64,000 bases of DNA from Bacillus sp. FJAT-25509 (GCF_001420605.1 NZ_LJIZ01000019.1:124001-188000); one strand, 5' to 3'; positions 35,137 through 43,930 are shown, counted from the first letter of the stretch. The notes: a model not told the origin generated them from the sequence alone. Translations and numbers: made by a program.

Positions 35137-35183
35137 AAAGTCAGACAGTTACTGAGAAATTCTAGTAACTGTCTGACTTTTTT
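35137..35183. terminator. Strong bidirectional terminator
   Basis: AAGTCAGACAGTTACT/AGTAACTGTCTGACTT, a 16-bp perfect stem with 10-nt loop between A-runs and T-runs, serving the PCYCGC gene and the small gene on the other strand. Confidence 0.88.
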
Positions 35184-35190
35184 ATTTCTA

Positions 35191-35355
35191 TTATTTATCT
35201 TGCATGATAGATCGATCAATTTTCGTAATTTCTTCATATAATACTTGATGCTCTGTTTTATAAGGAGGCGTTGTTCCTAATTTTTTTGCGATTAAAAACA
35301 TAAATAATACGGCTACTAAGCAAATTCCCCAAAAAAGATATCCGATTAGAGTCAT
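35191..35355 (-). CDS. Small single-helix membrane protein, 54 aa
   Basis: MTLIGYLFWGICLVAVLFMF gives one membrane helix, followed by a short soluble tail (KLGTTPPYKTEHQVLYEEIT). No family was recognised. The ATG at 35355 has a clear AAAGGAGAA ribosome site 6 nt upstream, which supports translation, and the shared terminator follows directly. It lies divergent from the ArsR-type regulator. Confidence 0.6.
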   Translation of the reverse strand: MTLIGYLFWGICLVAVLFMFLIAKKLGTTPPYKTEHQVLYEEITKIDRSIMQDK

Positions 35356-35439
35356 TAATTTTCTCCTTTTGTATGCATTACTAATCATTTCTTTATCATA
35401 TGTAATATTCCTTTAAATTTTACAAATAATATTTTGACA

Positions 35440-35497
35440 CATATGAACAATCACTCATATAATATAAATATAGAAAACATATGAATGATTGTTCATG
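35440..35497. promoter_or_regulatory. Operator-like large inverted repeat upstream of the ArsR-type regulator
   Basis: CATATGAACAATCACTCATA (35440-35459) is mirrored by TATGAATGATTGTTCATG (35479-35496), an inverted repeat of about 18 bases around a TATAATATAAATATA core where a -10 box would be. Each arm is itself an ATATGA-N8-TCATA dyad. SmtB/ArsR regulators bind exactly such imperfect dyads near ATATGAA, so this is the likely autoregulated operator. Confidence 0.7.
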
Positions 35498-35517
35498 TAT
35501 TCATAGGAGGACAGTTT

Positions 35518-35901
35518 ATGATTGAAGAAAAGAAGAAAGTTGACGAAGTATGTGATGAAGCATGTCAACAAACTGTTATGCATGAGGATATAATTCTTTC
35601 AGTAAAAGAAAGTATGTTGAATATTGAAACACTAACAGGAGTAGCAGAACTTTTTAAAGTTCTTGGAGATAAGACGAGAACGAGAATATTACATGCACTT
35701 AGTCAATCTGAGATGTGTGTATGTGACCTAGCTTATTTATTAGAAATGACCCAATCATCTATATCACATCAGTTACGTGTATTAAAACAAGCGCATTTAG
35801 TGAAAAATCGTAAAGAAGGTAAAGTAGTTTATTATTCGTTAGCAGATGATCATGTTACACAAATTTTCAATCAAGCACTAGAACATATTTTAGAGGATTA
35901 A
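35518..35901 (+). CDS. ArsR/SmtB-family metal-responsive repressor (CadC-like)
   Basis: A 127-residue repressor. The winged helix ELFKVLGDKTRTRILHALSQ, then SSISHQLRVLKQAHLVKNRK, is the standard recognition unit. Metal-site candidates: the N-terminal KKVDEVCDEACQQ with Cys residues, and MCVCDLAYLL, the CxC pair of the CadC-type alpha3N site, plus the C-terminal DDHVTQIFNQALEHI. This suggests Cd/Pb/Zn sensing. Start ATG 35518 after TAGGAGGA. The P-type ATPase follows 28 nt downstream, so the pair forms a cadmium/zinc resistance operon. Confidence 0.9.
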   Translation: MIEEKKKVDEVCDEACQQTVMHEDIILSVKESMLNIETLTGVAELFKVLGDKTRTRILHALSQSEMCVCDLAYLLEMTQSSISHQLRVLKQAHLVKNRKEGKVVYYSLADDHVTQIFNQALEHILED

Positions 35902-35929
35902 TATAGATGTTTCTTGAGAGGAGTTGAGT

Positions 35930-38059
35930 TTGTTGAGTAGGGGGCAAAGGCAAGTAAATAGTGAATTAAAATTAGAAGGACTTGATTGCGCCAATTGTGC
36001 AATGAAGATTGAAAAAGGAGTTTCCACACTTGAAGGCGTTGATGCATGTTCAGTAAATTTTGCAACATTAACGATGACAATTACGACGAGTGAGGAACAA
36101 AAAGAATCAGTTATCGAAAGCGCTAAAGATAAGATTCGTGTTTTAGAACCGCATATTAATCCTGTTTCAAAAATGGATTCAAAACTTGGGCAAGAGAAGC
36201 AACAGGGAATGAATGCTGAAACAAAAAAACTTATTGCTAAATTAGGGATTGGTACTGCTTTATTAATTTTAGCCCAATTACTTAATGTACCAATGCTCTA
36301 TCAATTGATTATTTTTATAGCAGCCTATTTAATAGCGGGTGCTGACGTTGTTTTAAAAGCTATTCGAAATATTTTCAGAGGGCAAGTATTTGATGAAAAT
36401 TTTTTAATGGGAGTAGCTACAATTGGTGCATTTATGATTGGAGAGTACCCTGAAGCTGTTGCGGTAATGCTATTTTATCAGCTAGGTGAATTGTTCCAAA
36501 GTATTGCAGTAAATCGATCACGGAATTCGATTTCCAAGTTAATGGATATACGTCCTGATTATGCGAATTTAAAAAATGGTGACAAAACTGAACAAGTATC
36601 TCCTGAAAAAATTCAAATTGGTGATCTAATCATCGTCAAACCTGGGGAAAGGGTTCCGTTAGATGGAATTGTAAAAAGTGGATATTCAAGTGTTGATACT
36701 TCTGCATTAACTGGAGAGTCATTACCAAGAGAAATATTTGAAGGTGATGAAGTATTAAGTGGATTTATAAATGTTCAAGGTTTACTTGAAATTGAAGTCA
36801 CGAAGGAATTTAATGAATCGACAGTATCAAAAATATTGGAACTTGTTCAAAATGCAACAAATAAAAAGGCACCTACTGAAAACTTTATCACAAAATTTGC
36901 AAAGGTTTATACACCTATAGTTGTCATCACAGCAGCTATTATTGCAATCATCCCACCAATTATTATTCCTGGTGAAACACTTTACGATTGGGTATATCGA
37001 GCATTAATTTTCCTAGTTATTTCATGTCCATGTGCTCTAGTTGTTTCAATTCCTTTAGGATTTTTTGGAGGAATCGGAGCAGCTTCAAAATCCGGGGTAT
37101 TAGTAAAAGGAAGTAATTATTTAGAAGCATTAAATGATTTGAAGTATATTGTGTTTGATAAAACTGGAACGTTAACGAAAGGGCAATTCCAAGTAAGCTC
37201 GATTATACCTACACGTGGTCATTCGAAAGAGGAGTTACTGGAATTAGCTGCTTATGGAGAGTTTTATTCTACTCACCCAATCGCATTATCAATTCGTCAA
37301 AAGTATGGTAAAGATATTGTTGAAGCAAAGCTATCTAACTATACTGAAATTGCGGGACATGGAATTAGTGTTACGATTAATGAAGACACACTGTTAGTAG
37401 GTAATTCAAGACTAATGGAAAGACATTCAATTTTATATGAACCAACTAGAGAAGTAGGCACAACAGTTTATTTAGCAAAAAATAAGCATTATATCGGATC
37501 AATTGTCATTGCAGACCAACTAAAAGATGATGCGAAAGAAGCTATACTTGAGCTTAAAAAAGTTGGAATTAAAAAGACTATCATGTTAACCGGGGATTCT
37601 AACTCAGTTGCGAAAAGCATTGGTAAAGAATTAGCAATAGATGATATTTATTCAGAGCTTCTTCCACATCAGAAGGTAGAAAAACTTGAATTGATCGAAA
37701 AAATAAAATCATCGAAAGAAAAAATTGCATTTGTTGGGGACGGTATTAATGACGCACCAGTTTTAGCTCAAGCAGATATAGGTATTGCGATGGGCGGTAT
37801 TGGTTCCGATGCAGCGATCGAAGCTGCGGATGTTGTATTAATGTCCGATGAACCTTCAAAAATTGTAGATGCAATTATAATCGCTAAACGTACAAGACAA
37901 ATTGTATGGCAAAACATCTTTTTTGCTTTAGCGGTGAAAGGATTTTTCTTATTACTAGGTGTAATCGGAATAGCGACAATGTGGGAAGCAGTCATTTCAG
38001 ACGTTGGTGTTACTGTATTGGCAGTATTGAACTCGATGAGAGTATTAAGACTTAAATAA
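35930..38059 (+). CDS. Heavy-metal translocating P1B-type ATPase (Cd/Zn/Pb-type)
   Basis: An ATPase of about 709 residues exporting divalent metals. The order is: one N-terminal metal domain with GLDCANCAMKIEKG, paired early membrane helices, the actuator loop (DTSALTGESLPR), the transmembrane CPC motif (ISCPCALVVSIPLG), the phosphorylated Asp in IVFDKTGTLTKG, HP locus (STHPIA), and MLTGD and VGDGINDAP hinge motifs. CPC with HP is the CadA/ZosA type. The TTG at 35930 gives a better spacing from GAGAGGAG than the one at 35924; the start is not certain. Likely controlled by the upstream ArsR-type regulator. Confidence 0.92.
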   Translation: MLSRGQRQVNSELKLEGLDCANCAMKIEKGVSTLEGVDACSVNFATLTMTITTSEEQKESVIESAKDKIRVLEPHINPVSKMDSKLGQEKQQGMNAETKKLIAKLGIGTALLILAQLLNVPMLYQLIIFIAAYLIAGADVVLKAIRNIFRGQVFDENFLMGVATIGAFMIGEYPEAVAVMLFYQLGELFQSIAVNRSRNSISKLMDIRPDYANLKNGDKTEQVSPEKIQIGDLIIVKPGERVPLDGIVKSGYSSVDTSALTGESLPREIFEGDEVLSGFINVQGLLEIEVTKEFNESTVSKILELVQNATNKKAPTENFITKFAKVYTPIVVITAAIIAIIPPIIIPGETLYDWVYRALIFLVISCPCALVVSIPLGFFGGIGAASKSGVLVKGSNYLEALNDLKYIVFDKTGTLTKGQFQVSSIIPTRGHSKEELLELAAYGEFYSTHPIALSIRQKYGKDIVEAKLSNYTEIAGHGISVTINEDTLLVGNSRLMERHSILYEPTREVGTTVYLAKNKHYIGSIVIADQLKDDAKEAILELKKVGIKKTIMLTGDSNSVAKSIGKELAIDDIYSELLPHQKVEKLELIEKIKSSKEKIAFVGDGINDAPVLAQADIGIAMGGIGSDAAIEAADVVLMSDEPSKIVDAIIIAKRTRQIVWQNIFFALAVKGFFLLLGVIGIATMWEAVISDVGVTVLAVLNSMRVLRLK

Positions 38060-38063
38060 AGCT

Positions 38064-38106
38064 AAAAAACTCAGACTAAACGAAATTAGTCTGAGTTTTT
38101 TCTTTT
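38064..38106. terminator. Bidirectional terminator between the ATPase and dedA genes
   Basis: AAACTCAGACTAA/TTAGTCTGAGTTT 13-bp stem with a 6-nt loop, A-run on one side and T-run on the other. Confidence 0.85.
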
Positions 38107-38697
38107 TTTGATAAAAAGGAAGATAAATACGGCCAATCCAATCGCTAAAATTCCATAAATAATACTCGAGTACACATCCATATACTCTACAATCTTTTCC
38201 CAGGATGCACCGACTGATGCACCAACTAAAACTAAAATTGTATTCCATATTAATGAGCCTAAAGTTGTAAATAACAAAAAGATCCAAAATTTCATTCGAG
38301 CCATTCCAGCTGGAATAGAAATTAAACTACGAATTAGTGGAATGAGTCTACAGAAAAAGACTGTCCAAACACCGTATTTTGAAAACCATTCGTCCGCTTT
38401 ATGGACATCCTTTTTAGTTAAACGTAAAATATGCCCCCAGCGGTCTACGATTTTTTCTAACGTTTTTACATCTAGTAAAGTACCAATCCAAAAAAGTATG
38501 ATTGCTCCAATTACTGATCCTAAAGTTGAAAAGCAAATAACCCCTATTTTAGATAGTGAAGATTCTGTAGTCATGAACCCGCCAAACGTTAAAATGACTT
38601 CGGAAGGAATTGGAGGAAATATATTTTCTAATGCAATTAATAAAAAAATGCCTAAATAGCCAAATGAATCCATCGTTTCAATAATCCAGTTTTGCAT
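38086..38697 (-). CDS. DedA-family membrane protein
   Basis: A 203-residue SNARE-associated/DedA protein with four to five helices. It has the ENIFPPIPSEVIL signature, the re-entrant FGGFMTTESSLSK portion, and FFCRLIPLIRSLISIPAGMA with the conserved Arg residues. DedA proteins help turn over undecaprenyl-phosphate or other lipid carriers. Basic tail KKRKNSD. It is transcribed opposite the metal ATPase and shares its terminator; the link is probably positional only. Confidence 0.9.
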   Translation of the reverse strand: MQNWIIETMDSFGYLGIFLLIALENIFPPIPSEVILTFGGFMTTESSLSKIGVICFSTLGSVIGAIILFWIGTLLDVKTLEKIVDRWGHILRLTKKDVHKADEWFSKYGVWTVFFCRLIPLIRSLISIPAGMARMKFWIFLLFTTLGSLIWNTILVLVGASVGASWEKIVEYMDVYSSIIYGILAIGLAVFIFLFIKKRKNSD

Positions 38698-39050
38698 GAA
38701 ATTACCTCAGGTTTGATTTTATTTTTAAGGAATAATTAGAAGTTTTTAATATTCCTTGTGAAAGAATATACTATGTAACTAGTGATTTAGGCAAGTAATT
38801 GTGAAACTTGCTCCATAAATAGAATAAACAAATATCTAATAAAATGTAGATTTTATGTCTGGTCAACACTGTATTAGCATTGTAAGGGAGAATTTTTTTG
38901 AAAGTCAGAGGATTTAGAACAGTTGATAGAGAATTAAAGTAGATTAATATAAAATCAGAAATTAGATTTTGTTACGATACTTCTCCTAAATCTGAAGAAA
39001 TGTAATTAGCTATTTAGGAATAATGTCTTTGTAAAAAAAGGAGGATGGAC
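38698..39050. other. Intergenic region upstream of the GNAT gene
   Basis: About 350 bases with no gene. At 38898 a TTG behind an AAGGGAG site starts a 14-codon frame (KVRGFRTVDREL) that ends at once; it may be a vestige or chance. No clear terminator, operator or RNA structure is visible. Confidence 0.35.
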
Positions 39051-39596
39051 ATGTTTAAGGTTCAATTAAGTGAGGATTTATCAATCAATTTATTAACACC
39101 AAAGTATGCAGCAACATTAGTAGAGGCGCTGAAGGAAAATCAAAACTCCTTAAAAGAATGGTTGGTTTGGGCTGAAAATATTCCATTGATCGAGGATTAT
39201 CAAAACTCGATTATACCTATGTGGTTACAAAAGTTTGCAGATAATAATGGTTTTGAAGCGGGAATTTTTTATAAGAATGAACTAGTAGGTATGTTGGGAT
39301 TACATTATATAGACTGGTCGAATCAAACAACTGAAATAGGTTATTGGTTAAGTGAACAAACACAGGGTAAAGGAATAATGACTCGTGCTGTAGAAGGTTT
39401 AGTTTCATATTGTTATGATGAGCTTAATCTTAATCGAGTAGTGATTAGGGCAGCTGTTGAAAATGCGAAGAGTAGGGCAATTCCTGAACGTTTAAATTTT
39501 AAACAAGAAGGTATCCAAAGAGAAGCACAGCAAATTAGAGAAAAGTATTATGATATAGCTGTTTATAGTATGTTGAAAAAGGAATGGAAAAAGTAA
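39051..39596 (+). CDS. GNAT acetyltransferase, RimL/YdaF type
   Basis: A 181-residue acetyltransferase with the ribosomal-protein serine acetyltransferase layout: LTPKYAATLVEALKENQNSL, AGIFYKNELVGMLGLHYID, TEIGYWLSEQTQGKGIMTRA and LNRVVIRAAVENAKSRAIPE. The loop QGKGIM binds CoA. The start codon at 39051 fits AAAAGGAGGA; the ATG six bases earlier lies too close. Substrate probably a protein N-terminus or a small amine, not decided. Confidence 0.88.
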   Translation: MFKVQLSEDLSINLLTPKYAATLVEALKENQNSLKEWLVWAENIPLIEDYQNSIIPMWLQKFADNNGFEAGIFYKNELVGMLGLHYIDWSNQTTEIGYWLSEQTQGKGIMTRAVEGLVSYCYDELNLNRVVIRAAVENAKSRAIPERLNFKQEGIQREAQQIREKYYDIAVYSMLKKEWKK

Positions 39597-39608
39597 ATGA
39601 ATCAATTT

Positions 39609-39637
39609 GCGTTAGCTAAAAATGCTAACGCTTTTTT
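39609..39637 (+). terminator. Terminator after GNAT gene
   Basis: GCGTTAGC/GCTAACGC 8-bp stem, 7-nt loop, then six T. Confidence 0.8.
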
Positions 39638-39667
39638 GTGGGGGAATAATGATGGAGGAAGAAAATA

Positions 39668-40332
39668 ATGACTTATAATACAATCTTGTTCGATTTAGAT
39701 GGTACATTGACCCAAAGGTAGGGATTTTAAACTCGGTAAAGTATGCATTACAGAAAATGAATAAAGCTATTCCATTCGAATCAGAGCTTTTAAAATTTAT
39801 TGGACCACCTATTCAGCAATCATTTTCGGAAGTTTGTCAATTTAATGAAAAAGAAGTATTAAATGCAGTTCGTTTTTATCGCGAATACTTTTCGCAGAAT
39901 GGTATGATTGAAAATAATGTTTATGATGGGATACGTGAGCTTCTAAGCGATTTGCAAAAAGAGAATAAAAGATTATATGTAGCAACTTCAAAACCAACTA
40001 TTTTCGCAACGAAAGTATTGAGCCATTTTCAACTCGATGAGTTTTTTATTCAAATTGTTGGAAGTGAACTAGACGGCACAAGAATTGATAAAGGCGAGAT
40101 AATTGAGTATATATTCGAAAAGAATAATGACCTTTCTAAGGAAGATTCAGTAATGGTTGGGGACCGACTTCACGATATAAAAGGAGCAAAAATCGCTAAT
40201 ATTGATGCGATTGGAATTACTTACGGATATGGAAGTGAATTGGAATTAATTGATGCAGGTGCGAATGCAATTATTAATAGTGTAGATCAATTGAAAAAAA
40301 TGTTATTAAATGAGTTAAAGATAATGGTCTAA
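39668..40332 (+). pseudogene. HAD-family phosphatase, frameshifted
   Basis: The start MTYNTILFDLDGTLT is the HAD nucleophile motif (DxD) of a phosphoglycolate-phosphatase-like enzyme, but the frame then closes at TAG 39719. The rest continues in another frame as KVGILNSVKYALQKM and runs to 40332 with VYDGIRELLSDLQKE, VATSKPTIFATKVL and MVGDRLHDIKGAK. Between DGTLT and PKVGIL a net 1-mod-3 deletion of bases, near 39709-39713, breaks the gene. Otherwise the protein is complete (about 220 residues). Real decay or a sequencing error; cannot be told apart here. Confidence 0.8.
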
Positions 40333-40351
40333 TAATGAAGGGGGAGTTTGA

Positions 40352-41614
40352 TTGAAGAGTGGAAAAATACATTATGCTTGGATTATTTTAATTGTTACGT
40401 TCTTATCCGTCATTATTGCAGCAGTAACAAATACGATGTCTGGAGTGATGATGATTCCTTTTGAAAAGGAATTCGGTTGGAGTAGAGCATCAATTTCAGG
40501 TGCATTTGCGATTTGTATAACTCTCGTTGGATTCTCTGGACCATTTATAGCCGGCTTATATCAAAAGTTTAGTGTAAGAAAAGTATTGTTAGTAGGTATG
40601 GGAACATTATTAGTTGCTATTTTACTAACATCAATTATGTCCCAAATTTGGCATTTATTTATCATTTGGGGAATCATTATTGGATTAAGTGCGGGGGCAT
40701 TTTTGACCGTGTTAAATGCGTATGTTGCAACTACTTGGTTTGAGAAAAAACGTGGTTTAGCGCTAGGGCTTTTAACGTCTAGTTCAGCAGCAGGTCAGCT
40801 TGTTTTTTTACCATTGATGGCATATATCGTTGAAAATTATTCATGGAGAAATGCCGTTTTAACTATATTTTCTTTTGGTGTTTTCATTTATGTTTTACTT
40901 TGGATTTTTATGAAAAATGATCCAGCAGATGTTGGAGTTTTCCCTTTAGGTGCTGAAAAAAGTAATAAGAAGCAAGCCAAAAATGTTAATCCAGTGAAGG
41001 CAGCTTTTGATGGGTTCAAGTTAGGTGCTAAATCGAAAGTTTTTTGGTTATTAGCGGGAAGTTTTTTTGTCTGTGGCTTTTCAACTAGTGGTTTGATCGG
41101 TACGCATTTTATCTCACTTTGTATCGATTATGGATATAAAGAGGTCACGGCTGCTAGTATTTTAGCGTTCATGGGAATATTTAATATTATAGGAACGACT
41201 TTATCAGGATATATTTCCGATCGCTTTGATAATCGTTGGTTATTATTTTGGTATTATGGTTTAAGAGGATTATCATTACTAATTCTTCCTTTTGCTTTAT
41301 CAACGAATTCAATCATTTATTTAAGTGCTTTTGCCATTTTCTATGGAATGGATTGGATTGCTACAGTTCCTCCAACTATTAAACTAGCGACGGATCATTT
41401 TGGTAAAGAGAAGGTAGGGGTAATCTATGGATGGATTTATACCGCTCATCAATTAGGTGCTGGAGCTGCAGCATATGGTGGAGGTTTAGTTTATTCTTGG
41501 TTAAATGCCTACCAATCAATCTTTATTGCAGCAGGAATATTTTGTTTAGTTGCAACTTTATTTGTACTTAATATTAAAAAAAGAGCGGTATTAAATCAGA
41601 ATCTTTCAGCGTAG
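40352..41614 (+). CDS. MFS transporter (OFA/monocarboxylate-type)
   Basis: A 420-residue, 12-helix major-facilitator protein. HYAWIILIVTFLSVIIAAVT, MMIPFEKEFGWSRASISGAF and the middle loop with ATTWFEKKRGLALGLLTSSS match monocarboxylate/oxalate-formate-type carriers. No signal; starts at TTG with AAGGGGGAG in front. It follows the broken HAD gene by 20 nt. Substrate not known; probably an organic acid or small aromatic compound. Confidence 0.82.
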   Translation: MKSGKIHYAWIILIVTFLSVIIAAVTNTMSGVMMIPFEKEFGWSRASISGAFAICITLVGFSGPFIAGLYQKFSVRKVLLVGMGTLLVAILLTSIMSQIWHLFIIWGIIIGLSAGAFLTVLNAYVATTWFEKKRGLALGLLTSSSAAGQLVFLPLMAYIVENYSWRNAVLTIFSFGVFIYVLLWIFMKNDPADVGVFPLGAEKSNKKQAKNVNPVKAAFDGFKLGAKSKVFWLLAGSFFVCGFSTSGLIGTHFISLCIDYGYKEVTAASILAFMGIFNIIGTTLSGYISDRFDNRWLLFWYYGLRGLSLLILPFALSTNSIIYLSAFAIFYGMDWIATVPPTIKLATDHFGKEKVGVIYGWIYTAHQLGAGAAAYGGGLVYSWLNAYQSIFIAAGIFCLVATLFVLNIKKRAVLNQNLSA

Positions 41615-41659
41615 AATGAAAATTAATAAAAAAATAATTAAATAATTGAGGTAGAATGA

Positions 41660-42613
41660 ATGACCTATCTTTATAAAATAACAAAAGATAAATATAAAAT
41701 AATGCGTGAGAAAAACTGTTTTTGGGAAGGTAAGATTCGTAAAATTTGTGAGTTAGAAAAGGTCGATTATGAGAAGCTTACGCGATTTTCGTACGGTGGA
41801 AATATTGTTTTTAGTATAGATGGAGAAGTTGTAATTAAATTATATCCTTCTTATGTGAATGATGAGTTCATAAAGGAGAAGCAAGTTCTCGAGTTTTTAA
41901 ACGGCAGAACACTTTCCGTAGATATTCCTAAATTAATTTCAACTGGTCAATTTGAAGGCTGGAGCTATTTAATAATGAGTGAACTAAAAGGGACTCTATT
42001 AATTGATATTTTTGATGAACTGTCTTTTGAAGAGAAAAAGCAAATTGCGTTTGATTTAGGAAAAATAATAAGAGAAATCCATGACGCAACCATCTCAACA
42101 AAACAAGATGATTATGAACATTGGAAGCAATTTATTACGAATCAATTGGAGCAAGTAGAGAATCATCATAAAAACAACGAAATGAATGATGAATTATTTA
42201 ACCAATTAACAAGCTATGTTGAAGAAAAAACATTGCAAGGAAAAGAACAAATCGTGTTATTAACCGGAGAATACACACCATATAATTTAATCATGAATAA
42301 AGTTGATGATATGTGGAGGTTTACTGGTTTAATTGATTTTGCTGATTGCTTTGTTGGAAACTCAAAATATGATTTACTTGGACCAATAGCGTTTATGTTT
42401 TATCCTTTTGAAGGACTAAATAAAATTTTTCTAGAGAGCTACGGCTATTCGAATAACGAATTAAACGAGGTCTTACAAAAAGAATTAATGACTTATTTAT
42501 TACTACATCGTTTTAGTAATATTAGTTTCTATCAAGAAAAGTCAGAAGTAGCAATGAAAGCTACTACGTTAAAAGAATTGGAAAATATATTTTTTAATTT
42601 TAAGATCTGTTAA
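41660..42613 (+). CDS. Aminoglycoside phosphotransferase-family protein
   Basis: A 317-residue kinase-fold protein: the N-lobe has YGGNIVFSIDGEVVIKLYPS with Lys, and the hinge reads YLIMSELKGTLLID. The catalytic loop is LLTGEYTPYNLIM instead of HGDxxxxN, so the usual His and catalytic Asp are replaced, while the later metal Asp is kept in LIDFADCFVG. This may be an atypical catalytic site with Glu, or an inactive form. Start ATG after TTGAGGTAG. A resistance role cannot be inferred. Confidence 0.78.
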   Translation: MTYLYKITKDKYKIMREKNCFWEGKIRKICELEKVDYEKLTRFSYGGNIVFSIDGEVVIKLYPSYVNDEFIKEKQVLEFLNGRTLSVDIPKLISTGQFEGWSYLIMSELKGTLLIDIFDELSFEEKKQIAFDLGKIIREIHDATISTKQDDYEHWKQFITNQLEQVENHHKNNEMNDELFNQLTSYVEEKTLQGKEQIVLLTGEYTPYNLIMNKVDDMWRFTGLIDFADCFVGNSKYDLLGPIAFMFYPFEGLNKIFLESYGYSNNELNEVLQKELMTYLLLHRFSNISFYQEKSEVAMKATTLKELENIFFNFKIC

Positions 42614-42616
42614 AAA

Positions 42617-42668
42617 CTTATTTAACTAATTGACAGATTAGTTGAATAAGGGCTGATTGTTTTTCCAC
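42617..42668 (+). repeat. Cassette-type palindromic repeat, copy A
   Basis: CTTATTTAACTAAT/ATTAGTTGAATAAG is a 14-bp stem with a 6-nt loop, followed by GGGCTGATTGTTTTT. It is the compact form of the repeat family found also at 43151, 43891, 44505, 45202, 45504, 45906 and 46735. Confidence 0.75.
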
Positions 42669-42699
42669 AATGCAATAGGTTAATTATGAGGTGGACAAA

Positions 42700-43140
42700 G
42701 TGGAGTTTAATGAATTTTTATTGTTAATAGAAGAAATCAAAGCAAAAAAACCAATATAGTTTGAATTAGAAAATGCCCAAATTTGTACTGATACTCAAAT
42801 TGCTAAGGCTGAAAAACACCATTCAATTAGACTACCAAATGAATATAAACTTTTTGTAAAGACGTTTGGTGGCGGTTATTTCGCCTTCACTAATATATTT
42901 ACAGTAAATAACGGTGAATGGAACATAATTCAACTAAACAACCAAATTAATCTTATAAATTCACATAAGTTTATTGCTGTATCTGATAATGAAGTTGGTG
43001 ATTTTTACGGATTTGAGATTGAAAATGGCATCTGCAATCCAAAGGTAAAATACTATAACCACGAAATAAATAAAGTAGTGGAAACCCAGTTTGAAGATTT
43101 ATACCAATATGTACTAAAAGTTGGACTTCAACAAGATTAA
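42700..43140 (+). pseudogene. SMI1/KNR4 (SUKH)-type protein with an in-frame stop
   Basis: A GTG start behind GAGGTGG opens MEFNEFLLLIEEIKAKKPI, then TAG at 42757-42759. The same frame continues to 43140 without another stop: AEKHHSIRLPNEYKLFVKTF, GGGYFAFTNIFTV and FIAVSDNEVGDFYGFEIENG, which is the SUKH/SMI1-KNR4 fold, often the immunity protein of contact-dependent toxins. The family is recognised by the LPxxYKxFL-like motif and the conserved GG turn. The amber codon makes it a likely pseudogene, or a readthrough case. It is the first gene of the repeat-punctuated cluster. Confidence 0.82.
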
Positions 43141-43150
43141 GGTAATAATG

Positions 43151-43233
43151 CTTATTCAACTAAATGATGCGATTCTTCAATAACGAAGGATCGTTTTTCT
43201 TATGCAGCTAAATGGCAGTTTAGTGCAAGAAGG
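43151..43233 (+). repeat. Cassette-type palindromic repeat, copy B
   Basis: Begins CTTATTCAACTAA and ends ATGGCAGTTTAGTGCAAGAAGG. The terminator-like middle is AACGA...TCGTTTTTCTT. The inner stem is more degenerate than in the other copies. Confidence 0.7.
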
Positions 43234-43303
43234 ATTGCAGGAAATAATATACAACAAACAGAAATACTAAAATAACAAACTAAGTAAGGAGATAATACCT
43301 AAT

Positions 43304-43876
43304 TTGAACATTCTAACTCTGATTTTAAGTTACTTAATAGGCTCAATTTCATTTGCTTTAATAATCGGTAAAGTGTTTTATAAGAAAGATATTCGTGATT
43401 ATGGTAGTGGAAATCTTGGTGCAACTAATGCTTATAGAGTTTTAGGCATAAAAGCAGGAGTAATTGTTGCAATTGCTGATATATTAAAAGGTACACTTGC
43501 TTGTTTACTTCCACTAATACTTAATTCTACGATTAACCCTATTTTTTGTGGTTTATTAGCTATATTAGGACACATATTTTCTGTATTAGCTAATTTTAAA
43601 GGTGGAAAAGCTGTTGCGACAACAACTGGAGTTTTTTTATTTTTGACACCTTTAGGTGTTTTGGTTGGTTTTGTTGTGTTTTTACTAACATTGTTATTTA
43701 CTAAGTATGTATCACTAAGTTCAATGTTGGCGAGTATAGCATTATTTATTTACAGTCTAATATTTGAAGATAAAGTTTTCATAACACTTTCGCTACTAAT
43801 AAGCGTATCAATAATCATTCTTCATCGACAAAATATAAAGAGAATTCTAAATGGGTCAGAGAACAAAATAGTCTAA
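43304..43876 (+). CDS. plsY: Glycerol-3-phosphate acyltransferase PlsY
   Basis: A 190-residue membrane acyltransferase using acyl-phosphate to acylate glycerol-3-phosphate, starting phospholipid synthesis. Motifs present: SYLIGSISFALIIGKVFYKK, DYGSGNLGATNAYRVLG (motif 1), ADILKGTLACLLPL and LANFKGGKAVATTTGVF (motif 2). Five membrane segments. Start TTG with AAGGAGAT in front. It lies in the repeat-punctuated cluster, so it may be an accessory second copy rather than the essential one. Confidence 0.92.
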   Translation: MNILTLILSYLIGSISFALIIGKVFYKKDIRDYGSGNLGATNAYRVLGIKAGVIVAIADILKGTLACLLPLILNSTINPIFCGLLAILGHIFSVLANFKGGKAVATTTGVFLFLTPLGVLVGFVVFLLTLLFTKYVSLSSMLASIALFIYSLIFEDKVFITLSLLISVSIIILHRQNIKRILNGSENKIV

Positions 43877-43890
43877 AAATATTGAGTATA

Positions 43891-43930
43891 TTTGTTAAGC
43901 TAACGGGTGCGTTAGTTCAATTAGTTCTAC
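43891..43930 (+). repeat. Cassette-type palindromic repeat, copy C (partial)
   Basis: TTAAGCTAACGGGTGCGTTA followed by GTTCAA: the left arm only, placed directly after plsY. The rest of the unit is not recognisable. Confidence 0.5.

Noticed and set aside
38898-38942. 14-codon frame with a ribosome site (KVRGFRTVDREL)
   Set aside because: Too short and without a recognisable continuation in any frame; kept only as a remark on the intergenic region.
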